DNA from: Pseudomonadota bacterium
GTDB lineage: Bacteria > Pseudomonadota > Alphaproteobacteria > Rhizobiales > Hyphomicrobiaceae
Length of the DNA stretch: 64,000 nt
Assembly (NCBI GenBank): GCA_018242215.1
Contig: JAFECG010000023.1
Coordinates: forward strand, 1 to 64,000
Direction of reading: 5' to 3'
A program made the position numbers and the translations under genes. Below are positions 1 through 8,340 of this stretch, piece by piece; position 1 is the first letter of the stretch, and each line of letters starts with the position of its first letter. The notes beneath the pieces were generated by a model, which saw only the letters and a program-made list of their open reading frames with translations, was not told where the DNA came from and did no database searches.

Positions 1-339
1 GCCGCCGGGCGCGAGGCCGCTGCTGCACCCTCCAAAAAACTTATCCCCGCCACCACTGCTGCTCGCATAATCCCGTCGCCCGTCCGGCGAAGGGCTCGCG
101 CGCAAGGCGTTGCGTCGGGCTCGGATGGGGCAGCCCGACCCGGGGCGTCACGCGCGCTTCCGGACAAGGTGATCGGCGCGGTCCGCACGGGGTGAGAAAC
201 CCGTGTGCGGAGCATCCCGCTTCATTAAGTGACCTCGCTCGAGACCCTGTTCTCAGGCTGTCACGGAGCGGATCGGTTCCGAACCTCATTCGCTACGACA
301 CAGCCGCGGAACCCGTCCGCTTCGTGCTTCTTTGTTGGC
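1..339. other. Left-edge stretch with no supported gene
   Basis: No reading frame here has a convincing start signal, family resemblance or codon pattern. The one structure seen is a hairpin at about 183-210 (CCGCAC paired with GTGCGG, with an inner GGG/CCC). It vaguely resembles hairpins found in group II introns, but no intron domain V or reverse transcriptase is present. Confidence 0.4.
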
Positions 340-374
340 GCCAACGACTGCGCTCCGCGCAGCCGGCCGTTGGC
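340..374. repeat. Covarying hairpin repeat, copy 1
   Basis: Outer stem GCCAACG/CGTTGGC (7 bp), a single unpaired A, inner stem CTGCGC/GCGCAG, a 3-base loop, then an unpaired CCGGC before the outer stem closes. It shares this architecture with four other copies nearby, though the stem sequence differs. The outer stem here is 2 bp shorter than in the other copies. Confidence 0.8.
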
Positions 375-383
375 ATTTGATTG

Positions 384-422
384 GCGCATCCGACTCCCCT
401 GCGGGGAGCCGGCCGGATGCGC
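384..422. repeat. Covarying hairpin repeat, copy 2
   Basis: Outer stem GCGCATCCG/CGGATGCGC, unpaired A, inner stem CTCCCC/GGGGAG, loop TGC, unpaired CCGGC; 39 bases in all. It is preceded by TTTGATTG and followed by a tail containing TCGTTCTTTGAAAATGT, which is also found after copy 4. Confidence 0.85.
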
Positions 423-465
423 ACACGTGTTGCGTCGTTCTTTGAAAATGTAGGCCCACTTGATG

Positions 466-504
466 GCGCATCCGACTCCCCTGCGGGAAGCCGGCCGGAT
501 GCGC
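466..504. repeat. Covarying hairpin repeat, copy 3
   Basis: Almost identical to copy 2 (same outer stem GCGCATCCG/CGGATGCGC). The inner stem has one mismatch (CTCCCC against GGGAAG). The A and CCGGC unpaired positions are kept. 39 bases. Confidence 0.85.
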
Positions 505-519
505 ATAATTTTTTGATTG

Positions 520-558
520 GTGCCGGCGACACGCGTTCCGCGTGCCGGCCGCCGGCAC
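520..558. repeat. Covarying hairpin repeat, copy 4
   Basis: Outer stem GTGCCGGCG/CGCCGGCAC and inner stem CACGCG/CGCGTG differ from copies 2 and 3 on both sides, yet remain fully paired. The single A and the CCGGC bulge are conserved. The tail again contains TCGTTCTTTGAAAATGT. Confidence 0.85.
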
Positions 559-614
559 ATGCCCGGTGCATCGTTCTTTGAAAATGTGGTCCTGGCTAAG
601 GGATGTCCCGGCCT

Positions 615-714
615 GTCATCCCGGGCGAGCCCACTCGCGAGACCCGGAACCGAGGACGGATTTTCCAGCGTGGCTCGAGGTCCCTGCTCTCCGCTGCGCA
701 TCGGCCGGGATGAC
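615..714. repeat. Long imperfect palindrome ending in GGCCGGGATGAC
   Basis: The outer arms GTCATCCCGG (615-624) and CCGGGATGAC (705-714) are perfect inverted repeats about 80 bases apart, with a small inner hairpin GCGAG/CTCGC (625-638). The right end is nearly the same as the right end of the palindrome at 40804-40923. The two look like members of one dispersed extragenic repeat family of the kind common in Rhizobiales genomes. Confidence 0.65.
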
Positions 715-1001
715 ACTTGTCCAACACGCGCGTGTCGGAGGCGGCGCGGAACGCATGTCGCCGAGCGGACGATCAACGATCGCGTGCGGAAGCGTGGAAG
801 CCCGGCACGAAATGGCGGCTCATATGGCCACCCGTTATGGCGTCCGTGACGATGGTCCCGATGACGGTGACGATCACGCCGACGATGATCTGAGAAAACA
901 AACCGCGCATGCTCCGACGATGCCTCTCCCCGGCGGCAGAAATATGAACGCACTCGTCTCGCTTAACCCGCGATCCGCGCCGTTTCCGTCGGTTTTTGTT
1001 T
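715..1001. other. Intergenic stretch, nothing recognised
   Basis: No frame has a convincing ribosome binding site or recognisable product. It separates the long palindrome from the fifth hairpin repeat. Confidence 0.4.
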
Positions 1002-1027
1002 GTGCTGGCGACTCTCCTCTGCGGGAA
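1002..1027. repeat. Truncated 5' half of the hairpin repeat
   Basis: Begins with the same GTGCTGGCGACTCT as copy 5, then CCTCTGCGGGAAG, and stops before the CCGGC bulge and closing arm. A run of seven T residues follows and then the complete copy 5. It looks like a broken or partly duplicated element. Confidence 0.6.
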
Positions 1028-1039
1028 GTTTTTTTATTT

Positions 1040-1078
1040 GTGCTGGCGACTCTGCTTCGCAGAGCCGGCCGCCAGCAC
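1040..1078. repeat. Covarying hairpin repeat, copy 5
   Basis: Outer stem GTGCTGGCG/CGCCAGCAC, unpaired A, inner stem CTCTGC/GCAGAG, loop TTC, unpaired CCGGC; 39 bases. Compared with copy 4, a C-to-T change in the left arm is matched by a G-to-A change in the right arm, and the inner stem is fully rewritten while staying paired. The tail contains GCGTCGTTCTTTG. Confidence 0.85.
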
Positions 1079-1125
1079 ATGCTTGTGGCGTCGTTCTTTG
1101 CGGAGGGTGTCAGAAGGCGCGGGGA

Positions 1126-1275
1126 ATGGCACCGGAATTACATCTGTGGACGATGGAAGAGATTATTGGCTTAATGGATGAAGCCGCGCCAAAGCCGGGG
1201 GCGTCCGAAGACTTACAAAAAGCGACAAGTAAGCGCTCTTTGAACGTTGATAACCTTTCGACGCGTCGCAAATAA
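1126..1275 (+). CDS. Possible small protein of 49 residues
   Basis: The ATG at 1126 follows AAGG about 8 bases upstream. The product has an acidic N-terminal helix (WTMEEIIGLMDEAAPKPG) and a basic Ser/Arg/Lys tail ending in RRK. I do not recognise a family. It lies directly upstream of the small Cys protein at 1320 on the same strand, so it could be co-transcribed, but the open frame alone is weak evidence. Confidence 0.35.
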   Translation: MAPELHLWTMEEIIGLMDEAAPKPGASEDLQKATSKRSLNVDNLSTRRK

Positions 1276-1298
1276 CCGAGAAATGGACCGTATGCTGA

Positions 1299-1317
1299 CC
1301 TTTCCTAAGGAAAGGAG
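1299..1317 (+). promoter_or_regulatory. Hairpin covering the Shine-Dalgarno sequence of the 55-residue gene
   Basis: CCTTTCC (1299-1305) can pair exactly with GGAAAGG (1309-1315) across a 3-base loop. The right arm is most of the ribosome binding site (AAGGAAAGGAG) for the gene starting at 1320. This could act as a translational switch. The pairing is seen in the sequence; its function is inferred. Confidence 0.45.
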
Positions 1318-1319
1318 TA

Positions 1320-1487
1320 ATGCGCATGCCTAGAGTAGCAGCATTTCATTCCACAAAAGAACGTGTCTATCACGACAATAGCCGGTGCGGCCCTGGATCT
1401 GAAATTCCGCCGCGCAACAGGGTGCAGGGTACGGGCAATCGTCCCCTCTGCAAAGACTGTGCGACGTTAGATGCTCAGGGAAAATGA
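1320..1487 (+). CDS. Small conserved Cys-containing hypothetical protein, 55 residues
   Basis: The ATG at 1320 has a very strong Shine-Dalgarno (AAGGAAAGGAG). The product carries a central HDNSRCGPGSEIPP segment and a C-terminal PLCKDCA motif, giving one His and three Cys that could bind a metal. Short proteins with this HSTKERVYHDN...CGPG...CKDC pattern recur in Bradyrhizobium- and Hyphomicrobium-type genomes as uncharacterised proteins (from memory). There is no signal peptide or membrane segment. A second ATG lies two codons downstream. Confidence 0.75.
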   Translation: MRMPRVAAFHSTKERVYHDNSRCGPGSEIPPRNRVQGTGNRPLCKDCATLDAQGK

Positions 1488-1492
1488 ACCCA

Positions 1493-1849
1493 TCATTGAG
1501 AATTGGGTAAAAAGGTCATTTCCCAATGGGGCCCATGTGGCTCGCCGTTTTGAAGAGACCAATAGCGCCGTAATTCTCGAACTCGTAGCCCGTTCTGTAA
1601 TGCTATGCCGAGGGCTCGAAACCCCTCGGCTTGGTCCCCGCAAAAACGGACCGTGGGCTCAAAGAACGAATGGCCGGGACCGCCCTCACAGGATTCCGTC
1701 GTCGCAATCCCATTTTGCCAAAGGACCATGACTTCGCGGCGAATGCCCGCGTCCACGAGCTTGACGCCATCGCCCTCAAAAGGAGGCGCGTCGTCGCAAT
1801 CAGCGCTGTCGCCAAAGGCCGCTGTCTGCAGGTCCACATCCTCTTTCAT
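1493..1849 (-). CDS. Hypothetical protein, 118 residues
   Basis: The product is acidic at its N terminus (MKEDVDLQTAAFGDSADCDD) and has a conserved-looking core, GVKLVDAGIRREVMVLWQNG then ESCEGGPGHSFFEPTVRFCG. The two Cys and the GGPGHSF stretch suggest a folded enzyme-like or metal-binding domain, but I cannot name a family. AAGG precedes the ATG by about 8 bases. It ends 5 bases from the 55-residue gene on the other strand and is divergent from lexA, sharing the 260-base region that carries the SOS box. Confidence 0.7.
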   Translation of the reverse strand: MKEDVDLQTAAFGDSADCDDAPPFEGDGVKLVDAGIRREVMVLWQNGIATTESCEGGPGHSFFEPTVRFCGDQAEGFRALGIALQNGLRVRELRRYWSLQNGEPHGPHWEMTFLPNSQ

Positions 1850-1968
1850 AGTTCAAACCTTTGGTGCCCGTACCCAAATTGATGGACGGCGATTCCCGGT
1901 TTCCAAGTTCCTAAGGGTGACTGAGATTTCAAACTGAGACACTACCCGCTCCAGCAAAGCCGCTTGCG

Positions 1969-1983
1969 GAACGAGACGAGAAC
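1969..1983 (+). promoter_or_regulatory. LexA operator (SOS box), GAAC-N7-GAAC
   Basis: GAAC at 1969-1972 and GAAC at 1980-1983 are separated by exactly seven bases (GAGACGA). This direct repeat is the established LexA operator of Alphaproteobacteria such as Rhizobium and Rhodobacter. It lies about 130 bases upstream of the lexA start, as expected for autoregulation. The divergent gene at 1493-1849 may also be influenced. Confidence 0.8.
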
Positions 1984-2109
1984 GCGTAGGGTACATACAC
2001 GATTTGTACCGTGATTCTTTCGATCACTCTTCAGCGGGGCGATTGTTCGGTGGTCAGCGTTCCCGCCCGCCGCGCTTGCGCAGCCAGGAAAGGCTAGAGA
2101 CACAACGCG

Positions 2110-2871
2110 ATGCTCACCGAAAAACAGAAAGACCTCCTCCTCTTCATCCACGCGCGCATGCAGGAACGCGGTGTGCCGCCCTCCTTCGACGAGATGAAGG
2201 ATGCGCTGGATTTGAGGTCGAAGTCGGGGATCCACCGGCTGATCACCGCGCTCGTCGAACGCGGGTTCATTCGCCGCCTGCCGCATCGGGCGCGCGCCAT
2301 CGAGGTGATCAAGCTGCCAGACAATCAGATGGGCGGGCAGCTCGCTGGCCATATCGCCGGACAAAGCGTCGGATCGGCAGGTGCTTCGGCAGCCCCGCAG
2401 CGCGGCTTCCAGCCGAGCGTCATCGAGGGCTCGGGGCCACCGAGGTCGAACGTCGCCTCGCCGCCACCGTCGCACGTCATCGATGCGCGAACGGTGTCGA
2501 TCCCGGTCATGGGCCGCATCGCCGCCGGTACGCCGATCAGCGCCATCCAGAACCACACGCACGACATCGCCGTGCCCCCCGACATCCTGACCAACGGCGA
2601 GCATTTCGCGTTGGAAGTCAAAGGCGATTCGATGATCGAGGCGGGCATCCATGACGGCGATACCGTCATCATCCGCCGCTGTAATACGGCCGAGAACGGC
2701 GACATCATCGTGGCGCTCGTCGAGGGCGAAGAGGCGACGCTGAAGCGGCTTCGCAAGAAGGGGTCGACGATCGCGCTCGAAGCCGCGAACCCGGAATTCA
2801 AGACGCGGATTTTCGGGCCGGACCAGATCGATATTCAGGGCCGGCTCGTCGGGCTGATGCGGCGCTACTGA
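2110..2871 (+). CDS. lexA: LexA, SOS response repressor and autoprotease
   Basis: 253 residues. The N-terminal winged helix-turn-helix (about 1-70) contains the LexA motif [13 protein letters not shown] and the recognition helix [17 protein letters not shown] Gly/Ser/Pro-rich linker follows (about 80-130), longer than in E. coli. The C-terminal S24 peptidase fold has the scissile Ala139-Gly140 ([10 protein letters not shown]), the nucleophile Ser174 in KGDSMIE and the general-base Lys212 in ATLKRLR. It represses DNA-damage genes and cleaves itself when RecA filaments form. The upstream SOS box indicates self-repression. Its stop codon overlaps the 3' end of the opposite-strand comEC by 7 bases. 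Confidence 0.98.
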   Translation: MLTEKQKDLLLFIHARMQERGVPPSFDEMKDALDLRSKSGIHRLITALVERGFIRRLPHRARAIEVIKLPDNQMGGQLAGHIAGQSVGSAGASAAPQRGFQPSVIEGSGPPRSNVASPPPSHVIDARTVSIPVMGRIAAGTPISAIQNHTHDIAVPPDILTNGEHFALEVKGDSMIEAGIHDGDTVIIRRCNTAENGDIIVALVEGEEATLKRLRKKGSTIALEAANPEFKTRIFGPDQIDIQGRLVGLMRRY

Positions 2872-5183
2872 GCGTCGTCGGCTGCGGCTGAATCTTCGGG
2901 CTCGATGTCCGCCCCCTCGCCCGGATCGTCATCGGCCGACGTTCGCGGCGTGATGTCCGCATCCGCCGTGCGCGCGGTCTCGGCGGCCGCCGGCGCCCCA
3001 GGGGATGGGGTCTCGAGAATACGCGGCTTCGGCAAGATCACTTGTTTCCTCGCCGGCATCGCGCTCCACGGTCGTTCGCCGCGATGGGCGGCGACGGTCT
3101 CAAGGCGCACGCGCGGTTCGGGGCTTGCGTCATCGTGATCGACGTAGAGCGCATAGGCGCCGTTGCGCCAGCGGTCGAACACCCCGATGACCGCGCGCGG
3201 CACGGCACAATCATCGGGTCGCGGCATATCGAGCACGAGAACGTCCGCGTTCAAGCAATCGTCGGTGACGGCCGCGGGATGACGCGCGATGGCAACGGTC
3301 GCGCCATTGACATGAGCGATGCAGCCGACGGCATCACAGGAAAACGCATTGCCGGTCTTGGCGTCGCGCGCAGTCCGGCTGTCGCCATCGTATTCGAGCC
3401 AGCGCTCAAGGTCGTACTTCTCGCCCTTCCCCGGCATGGCATCGAGTTTTCCCGAGGCGTCGCGGACCGCCACGAGCAACCCCTTCTGGCCGATGAGAAT
3501 ATCGGGCTTCGGCATCCAGGGCGCGACGAGCAGCCCGACGCCGACGAGCGCAACTCCGAGAAGTCTGACCCGCGTCTGCCAGAGCAGGAACCAGATTCCG
3601 CCGATCAACATCAGCACGAACGCAAGTTCGGGGATTGCGGGGATGTGGCCGACGGCACCGGGCAATGCACCGACCTTGTTCGCGCATAAGGTCATACCCT
3701 CGATTCCCCAGCCCATCGGCTTCAGCCCGAGTTCTTCGAGGCCGATCGGCATCAGCAGCATCGCCACCAGTGCGGCAGGCATGACGATGAAGTTGCAGAT
3801 CGGAATGGCGATCATGTTGGCCAGCACCGCATATTGCTGGCTCTGGTGAAAATTGTATGCCGCGAACGGCGCGACCGCGGCGCTCGCGATCAAAGTCGAG
3901 GCGATGATCTCACCGAAGAACTTCAAGACATGCACGACGGGATGCGGTTTCGACTCGCGGCCGAGCAGCCGGCTCAGGAATTCGTGCGACGCGATCAACG
4001 CCGTGACGGCGGCGAACGACATTTGAAACCCAGCGTCGAGCAGGCTTTCCGGAAAGACCGCGAGAATGAGAAACGCGGCAAGCGCGACGTTGCGCAACGC
4101 GAGCGCCGGACGGTCGAGAAGAATGGCGCCGAAGATGATGAGGATCATCAGCGCCGATCGCACCGTTGCGAACTGCACGCCCGAGATCGCGAGATAGGCG
4201 ATCGCGCTCAGAATTCCGAGTGCCGCCGCGATCTTCTTAATCGGCATCGTCAGAGCGACGCGCGGAATGGCGGCGAGCAGAAGGCGGATCGAAAAGAAAA
4301 CCGCGCCCGCCGCAATCACCATGTGGAGGCCGGAGATCGACAGGATATGGAAGAGGCCGGAATTCTTGAAGGCATTGTTTGTTTGCGCGGTGATGCCTCC
4401 CCGCTCGCCCGTGATCAGCGCGAGTGCGATCTCGCCGGTTTCGCCCGGCAGCGCGTTACGAATGCGAACCGCGATCGCCTGCCGGATATCCTCGATCGCG
4501 CGGTGATACCACTGAGAAAATGTGCTCGCGTCCGCGTGGCCTTCGATGGTCGGAGCAGCAAACGCGTAGCCGACGCCGCCGACGGAATCGAACCAAGCCG
4601 TGCGCGCGTAATCGAAGCCGCCGGGAAGGGCCGGCTTCGCAGGCGGAGACAGATTGGCCTTGATGCGGATACGGTCACCGGGCATCGCGAGGACTTTCGA
4701 CGACATCGTCCGGATGCGAACGACGGCAGGAGTCTGCTCCCGCGCGAGACGCGCAATCGTCGGATTGATGATCGTCAGGCGTTGGCCGCGCGGGAGCTTG
4801 GCTTCGACCATCGACACGGTGCCGGAGACCTCGGCGCTGTGGAGCGCCTTCGCCAGCACGGGCGCGCGAACGGTCTCGACGCGCACTTTGACGATTGCAA
4901 ATCCGGCAGCCATCAAGATGAGCGCCGTCATCAGGGTTGCGGCGAGCGTGCTCGGACGCACCGTCATGCGCAGAATGAGCGCAAGAGCGAGCGGCGCAAA
5001 TGCGACGAGCATCACGGGTTCGACCGGGAGCGCGAAATAGGCTGCGATGCCAGCCCCGAGGCAAACAGGCGCCCATAGGAAAAAGCTTTGCCGCTCCGCT
5101 TCGAAGAGAAGAGCAGGTCGGCTCAAGCCATGGTCCGGCTGTACCGGAAATATGACGTCGGGCCCTCTCGCTTCGACCGACAT
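2865..5183 (-). CDS. comEC: ComEC/Rec2-type DNA uptake channel protein
   Basis: About 772 residues. An N-terminal DUF4131-like region has membrane segments and a soluble OB-like part. The Competence domain follows, recognised by [20 protein letters not shown] and several further membrane helices (about 250-520). In transformable bacteria ComEC carries single-stranded DNA across the inner membrane. The C-terminal region (about 560-777) lacks the HxHxDH metallo-beta-lactamase motif found in many ComEC proteins and ends in a low-complexity Ala/Asp/Glu tail. I chose the ATG at 5183, which has a GGTGGG upstream; a GTG at 5198 is also possible. Convergent with and overlapping lexA; divergent from gltX. 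Confidence 0.92.
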   Translation of the reverse strand: MSVEARGPDVIFPVQPDHGLSRPALLFEAERQSFFLWAPVCLGAGIAAYFALPVEPVMLVAFAPLALALILRMTVRPSTLAATLMTALILMAAGFAIVKVRVETVRAPVLAKALHSAEVSGTVSMVEAKLPRGQRLTIINPTIARLAREQTPAVVRIRTMSSKVLAMPGDRIRIKANLSPPAKPALPGGFDYARTAWFDSVGGVGYAFAAPTIEGHADASTFSQWYHRAIEDIRQAIAVRIRNALPGETGEIALALITGERGGITAQTNNAFKNSGLFHILSISGLHMVIAAGAVFFSIRLLLAAIPRVALTMPIKKIAAALGILSAIAYLAISGVQFATVRSALMILIIFGAILLDRPALALRNVALAAFLILAVFPESLLDAGFQMSFAAVTALIASHEFLSRLLGRESKPHPVVHVLKFFGEIIASTLIASAAVAPFAAYNFHQSQQYAVLANMIAIPICNFIVMPAALVAMLLMPIGLEELGLKPMGWGIEGMTLCANKVGALPGAVGHIPAIPELAFVLMLIGGIWFLLWQTRVRLLGVALVGVGLLVAPWMPKPDILIGQKGLLVAVRDASGKLDAMPGKGEKYDLERWLEYDGDSRTARDAKTGNAFSCDAVGCIAHVNGATVAIARHPAAVTDDCLNADVLVLDMPRPDDCAVPRAVIGVFDRWRNGAYALYVDHDDASPEPRVRLETVAAHRGERPWSAMPARKQVILPKPRILETPSPGAPAAAETARTADADITPRTSADDDPGEGADIEPEDSAAADDAQ

Positions 5184-5308
5184 GCCGTTGCCCACCACGC
5201 GCCGAAGGCGGTCGTTTCCGCCCCCTTAACTTGTCCCATCCCACATGCTACGAGCGGAACCTCACTCCCTCAATGGCAGACAGAGCATAAGGTCCAAGGC
5301 CAGAGACC

Positions 5309-6838
5309 ATGACACCCAGCGCGCCGATCGTTCGATTTGCCCCCTCGCCTACCGGTTTTCTTCACATCGGAGGCGCGCGGACGGCGCTCTTTAACTGGCT
5401 CTACGTGCGGGGGCGTGGCGGGCGTTTCCTGCTGCGCATCGAAGATACGGATCGAGAGCGCAATAATGAAGCCGCGGTCGCCGCAATCCTCGACGGCGTC
5501 AAATGGCTTGGCCTCGATTGGGATGGCAATGTCATCTCGCAGTTTTCGCGGGCGGACCGCCATCGCGAGGTGGCGAACGAGCTTCTGGCGCGCGGCGCCG
5601 CTTACTATTGCTATTCGTCGCCGGCGGAGATCGAGGCCGCCCGTGAGAAAGCGAAAGCCGAGGGCCGTCCGCAGATTTTCCTCTCCCCTTGGCGCGATCG
5701 CGATCCGAACGATGCACCGAAAGACGTGAAACCTGCGGTGCGGCTCAAGGCACCGCGTGACGGAGAGACAATCGTCAACGATCACGTTCAGGGGCGCGTT
5801 GCGTTCCCGAACAAGGACCTTGACGATCTGATCATTCTCCGATCGGACGGCAATCCGACCTATAATCTCGCGGTGGTCGTCGACGATCACGACATGGAAA
5901 TCACGCACGTCATCCGCGGCGCCGACCATCTGACGAACTCGGCGCGCCAGACGCAGATCTATCATGGCATGGGTTGGACGGTTCCAGAATTTGCGCACGT
6001 ACCGCTCATTCACGGCCCGGACGGCGCGAAGCTTTCAAAGCGGCATGGGGCGCAGGGCGTCGAAGAATATCGCGACATGGGCTATCTGCCGGTCGCGCTG
6101 CGCAACTATCTGGTCCGCCTCGGGTGGAGCCACGGCGACGATGAGATCATTTCGACGGAAGACCTCGTCCGCTGGTTCGACATCGACGACATCAACAAGA
6201 GTGCGGCGCGACTCGATTTCAAAAAACTCGACGACCTGAATGGCCACTACATCCGCATTTCTACTGACGAAGACCTACAAGCGCACGTGCGCGGAATGCT
6301 GCCGCATCTGAACTTCGAAGCTCTTGCCGAACTCGTTCCGGATCCGAAGGCGCCGCCGCGTGCCGACGTTGCGCTTGCCCGCGAGGTGCAGCGGCAGCTC
6401 CCCGGTGTGCGCTCGGGCAAGGAACTCGCTGATCTTTTCGCAGCAAAGGATTGGAAAAAATTCACGCAGGCTATTCCGTCTCTCAAGGAGCGTTCGAAAA
6501 CGCTTGCCGAACTTGTTTCGGGCGCGCTCTTCATCGTCGCGCAGCGGCCACTAAAACTTGAAGACAAGGCCGTAAAACTTCTCGGTCCCGACGGGCGAGC
6601 TTCGAACGCTACCGTCCTCAAGCTGCTTTCAGCGATCGCGGCGGAGAATTGGAGCGCACCGCTCCTCGAGGCGACGGTCAAGTCCTACGTCGAGGAGAAG
6701 GGATTGAAGCTCGGCAATGTCGCGCAGCCGCTTCGCGCCGCGCTGACGGGCCGCACCGTTTCGCCGCCAGTGTTCGACGTGCTTGAGGTGCTGGGGCGCG
6801 ACGAAAGTCTAGCTCGGATCGCGGACGCTGCCTCATAA
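5309..6838 (+). CDS. gltX: Glutamate--tRNA ligase
   Basis: 509 residues, class I aminoacyl-tRNA synthetase. The HIGH signature reads HIGG (19-22) in [25 protein letters not shown] appears as KLSKR (from Lys241). It charges tRNA-Glu, and possibly tRNA-Gln, in the cytoplasm. Many Alphaproteobacteria encode two GluRS paralogues, one of which makes Glu-tRNA-Gln for the transamidosome; the sequence alone does not tell which this is. AAGG about 9 bases upstream supports the ATG at 5309. The next gene, gltA, is 191 bases downstream and probably has its own promoter. Confidence 0.97.
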   Translation: MTPSAPIVRFAPSPTGFLHIGGARTALFNWLYVRGRGGRFLLRIEDTDRERNNEAAVAAILDGVKWLGLDWDGNVISQFSRADRHREVANELLARGAAYYCYSSPAEIEAAREKAKAEGRPQIFLSPWRDRDPNDAPKDVKPAVRLKAPRDGETIVNDHVQGRVAFPNKDLDDLIILRSDGNPTYNLAVVVDDHDMEITHVIRGADHLTNSARQTQIYHGMGWTVPEFAHVPLIHGPDGAKLSKRHGAQGVEEYRDMGYLPVALRNYLVRLGWSHGDDEIISTEDLVRWFDIDDINKSAARLDFKKLDDLNGHYIRISTDEDLQAHVRGMLPHLNFEALAELVPDPKAPPRADVALAREVQRQLPGVRSGKELADLFAAKDWKKFTQAIPSLKERSKTLAELVSGALFIVAQRPLKLEDKAVKLLGPDGRASNATVLKLLSAIAAENWSAPLLEATVKSYVEEKGLKLGNVAQPLRAALTGRTVSPPVFDVLEVLGRDESLARIADAAS

Positions 6839-7029
6839 ACGGGACTTTCGCCTCCTTAACGTCTCTTGCCGCACCGCAAAAAATCCGGTAAATCCTGGTG
6901 TTGCCGATTGCTTTTGTGAAGGCCGCCGAACGTTCTCCAGGGTCCTTTAAGCACACGGATCCAAGCGCGGGGGAATGCGATAGTTACTTCCGGCGTCGGT
7001 AGTGTCTTCCCCGGGGCGAGGTGGCGATC

Positions 7030-8340
7030 ATGAACATCCACGACAAAGCGGCAAAGGGCACGGCGAAGCCCAGCGCGACATTGACGGTCGACAACAAGCA
7101 GGTGCAGCTTTCGGTTCGCGCCGGCACCATCGGCCCGGATGTGATCGATGTGGGCAATCTCTACAAAGAGACCGGTTGCTTCACCTACGATCCCGGTTTC
7201 ACGTCAACTGCGAACTGCAAAAGCTCGATAACGTACATCGACGGCGATAAGGGTGAATTGCTTTATCGCGGCTATCCGATCGATCAGCTTGCAGAGAACA
7301 CGAACTTCCTGGCCGTCTGCTATCTGCTGCTTTACGGCGAGCTGCCGACGAACGCCGAATTCATCAACTTCCGAAAAACGATCACAAACCACACAATGGT
7401 TCATGAGCAGATGACGCGGTTCTTCACGGGCTATCGGCGTGACGCGCATCCGATGGCGGTGATGGTGGGCACGGTCGGCGCGCTGTCATCGTTCTATCAT
7501 GACTCGACCGACATCAACGATCAGGAGCAGCGAGAGGTCGCGAGCCATCGCATGATCGCGAAGATGCCGACGATCGCCGCCATGGCCTACAAGTACTCGA
7601 TCGGCCAGCCTTTCATCTATCCGCGCAATGATCTCGACTACACATCGAACTTCCTGCAGATGTGCTTCGCGGTTCCGTGCGAGCCCTACATCGTCAATCC
7701 GATCATCTCGCGGGCGCTGGACCGTATCTTCATCCTGCATGCCGATCACGAGCAGAACGCGTCAACCTCCACTGTGCGCCTTGCGGGTTCGTCCGGTGCC
7801 AATCCTTTCGCGTGTATCTCTGCGGGAATTGCCTGCCTCTGGGGTCCGGCGCACGGCGGCGCCAACGAAGCCGCGCTCAACATGCTGAAGGAGATCGGCA
7901 CCGTCGATCGCGTGCCGGAGTTTGTGAAACGCGCGAAGGACAAGTCGTCGGGCTTCCGACTCATGGGCTTCGGACATCGCGTCTACAAGAACTACGATCC
8001 GCGCGCGAAAGTCATGCAGAAGACCTGTCATGAGGTGCTCGATGCCCTCGGACACGGGAACGATCCGCTTTTGAAAGTCGCCATCGAGCTGGAGCGGATC
8101 GCACTTCAGGACGAGTACTTCATCGAGAAGAAGCTCTATCCGAATATCGACTTCTATTCGGGCATCACGCTTCGTGCCATGGGCTTCCCGGTCGACATGT
8201 TCACGGTCCTCTTCGCGGTCGCGCGGACGGTCGGCTGGATCGCTCAGTGGAAGGAAATGATCGAGGATCCGGAGCAGCGCATCGGGCGTCCGCGTCAGCT
8301 CTACATCGGACCGCCGCGGCGCGACTTCCCAGCGGCCTGA
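7030..8340 (+). CDS. gltA: Citrate synthase (type II, hexameric)
   Basis: About 436 residues. It condenses oxaloacetate with acetyl-CoA at the entry to the TCA cycle. Diagnostic segments are the substrate-binding [18 protein letters not shown], the catalytic-His motif [17 protein letters not shown], and the [15 protein letters not shown] stretch with the catalytic Asp. The N-terminal domain with [15 protein letters not shown] is typical of the Gram-negative NADH-sensitive type. I favour the ATG at 7030 (GAGG about 8 bases upstream) over the in-frame GTG at 7021. Its last 40 bases overlap the 3' end of lpxB on the opposite strand. Confidence 0.97.
   Translation: MNIHDKAAKGTAKPSATLTVDNKQVQLSVRAGTIGPDVIDVGNLYKETGCFTYDPGFTSTANCKSSITYIDGDKGELLYRGYPIDQLAENTNFLAVCYLLLYGELPTNAEFINFRKTITNHTMVHEQMTRFFTGYRRDAHPMAVMVGTVGALSSFYHDSTDINDQEQREVASHRMIAKMPTIAAMAYKYSIGQPFIYPRNDLDYTSNFLQMCFAVPCEPYIVNPIISRALDRIFILHADHEQNASTSTVRLAGSSGANPFACISAGIACLWGPAHGGANEAALNMLKEIGTVDRVPEFVKRAKDKSSGFRLMGFGHRVYKNYDPRAKVMQKTCHEVLDALGHGNDPLLKVAIELERIALQDEYFIEKKLYPNIDFYSGITLRAMGFPVDMFTVLFAVARTVGWIAQWKEMIEDPEQRIGRPRQLYIGPPRRDFPAA

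Noticed and set aside
183-210. Hairpin similar to stems in group II introns
   Set aside because: No intron domain V, splice boundary or reverse transcriptase is visible, and one GC-rich hairpin in this DNA is weak evidence.
340-558. CRISPR-like array
   Set aside because: The repeats differ in sequence, are individually palindromic, are unevenly spaced (44, 82 and 54 bases apart) and no cas gene is nearby.
261-953. Minus-strand open frame of 230 codons across the hairpin cluster
   Set aside because: It runs through the palindromic repeats, is Arg/Gly-rich and has no motif, so it is chance coding in repeat DNA.
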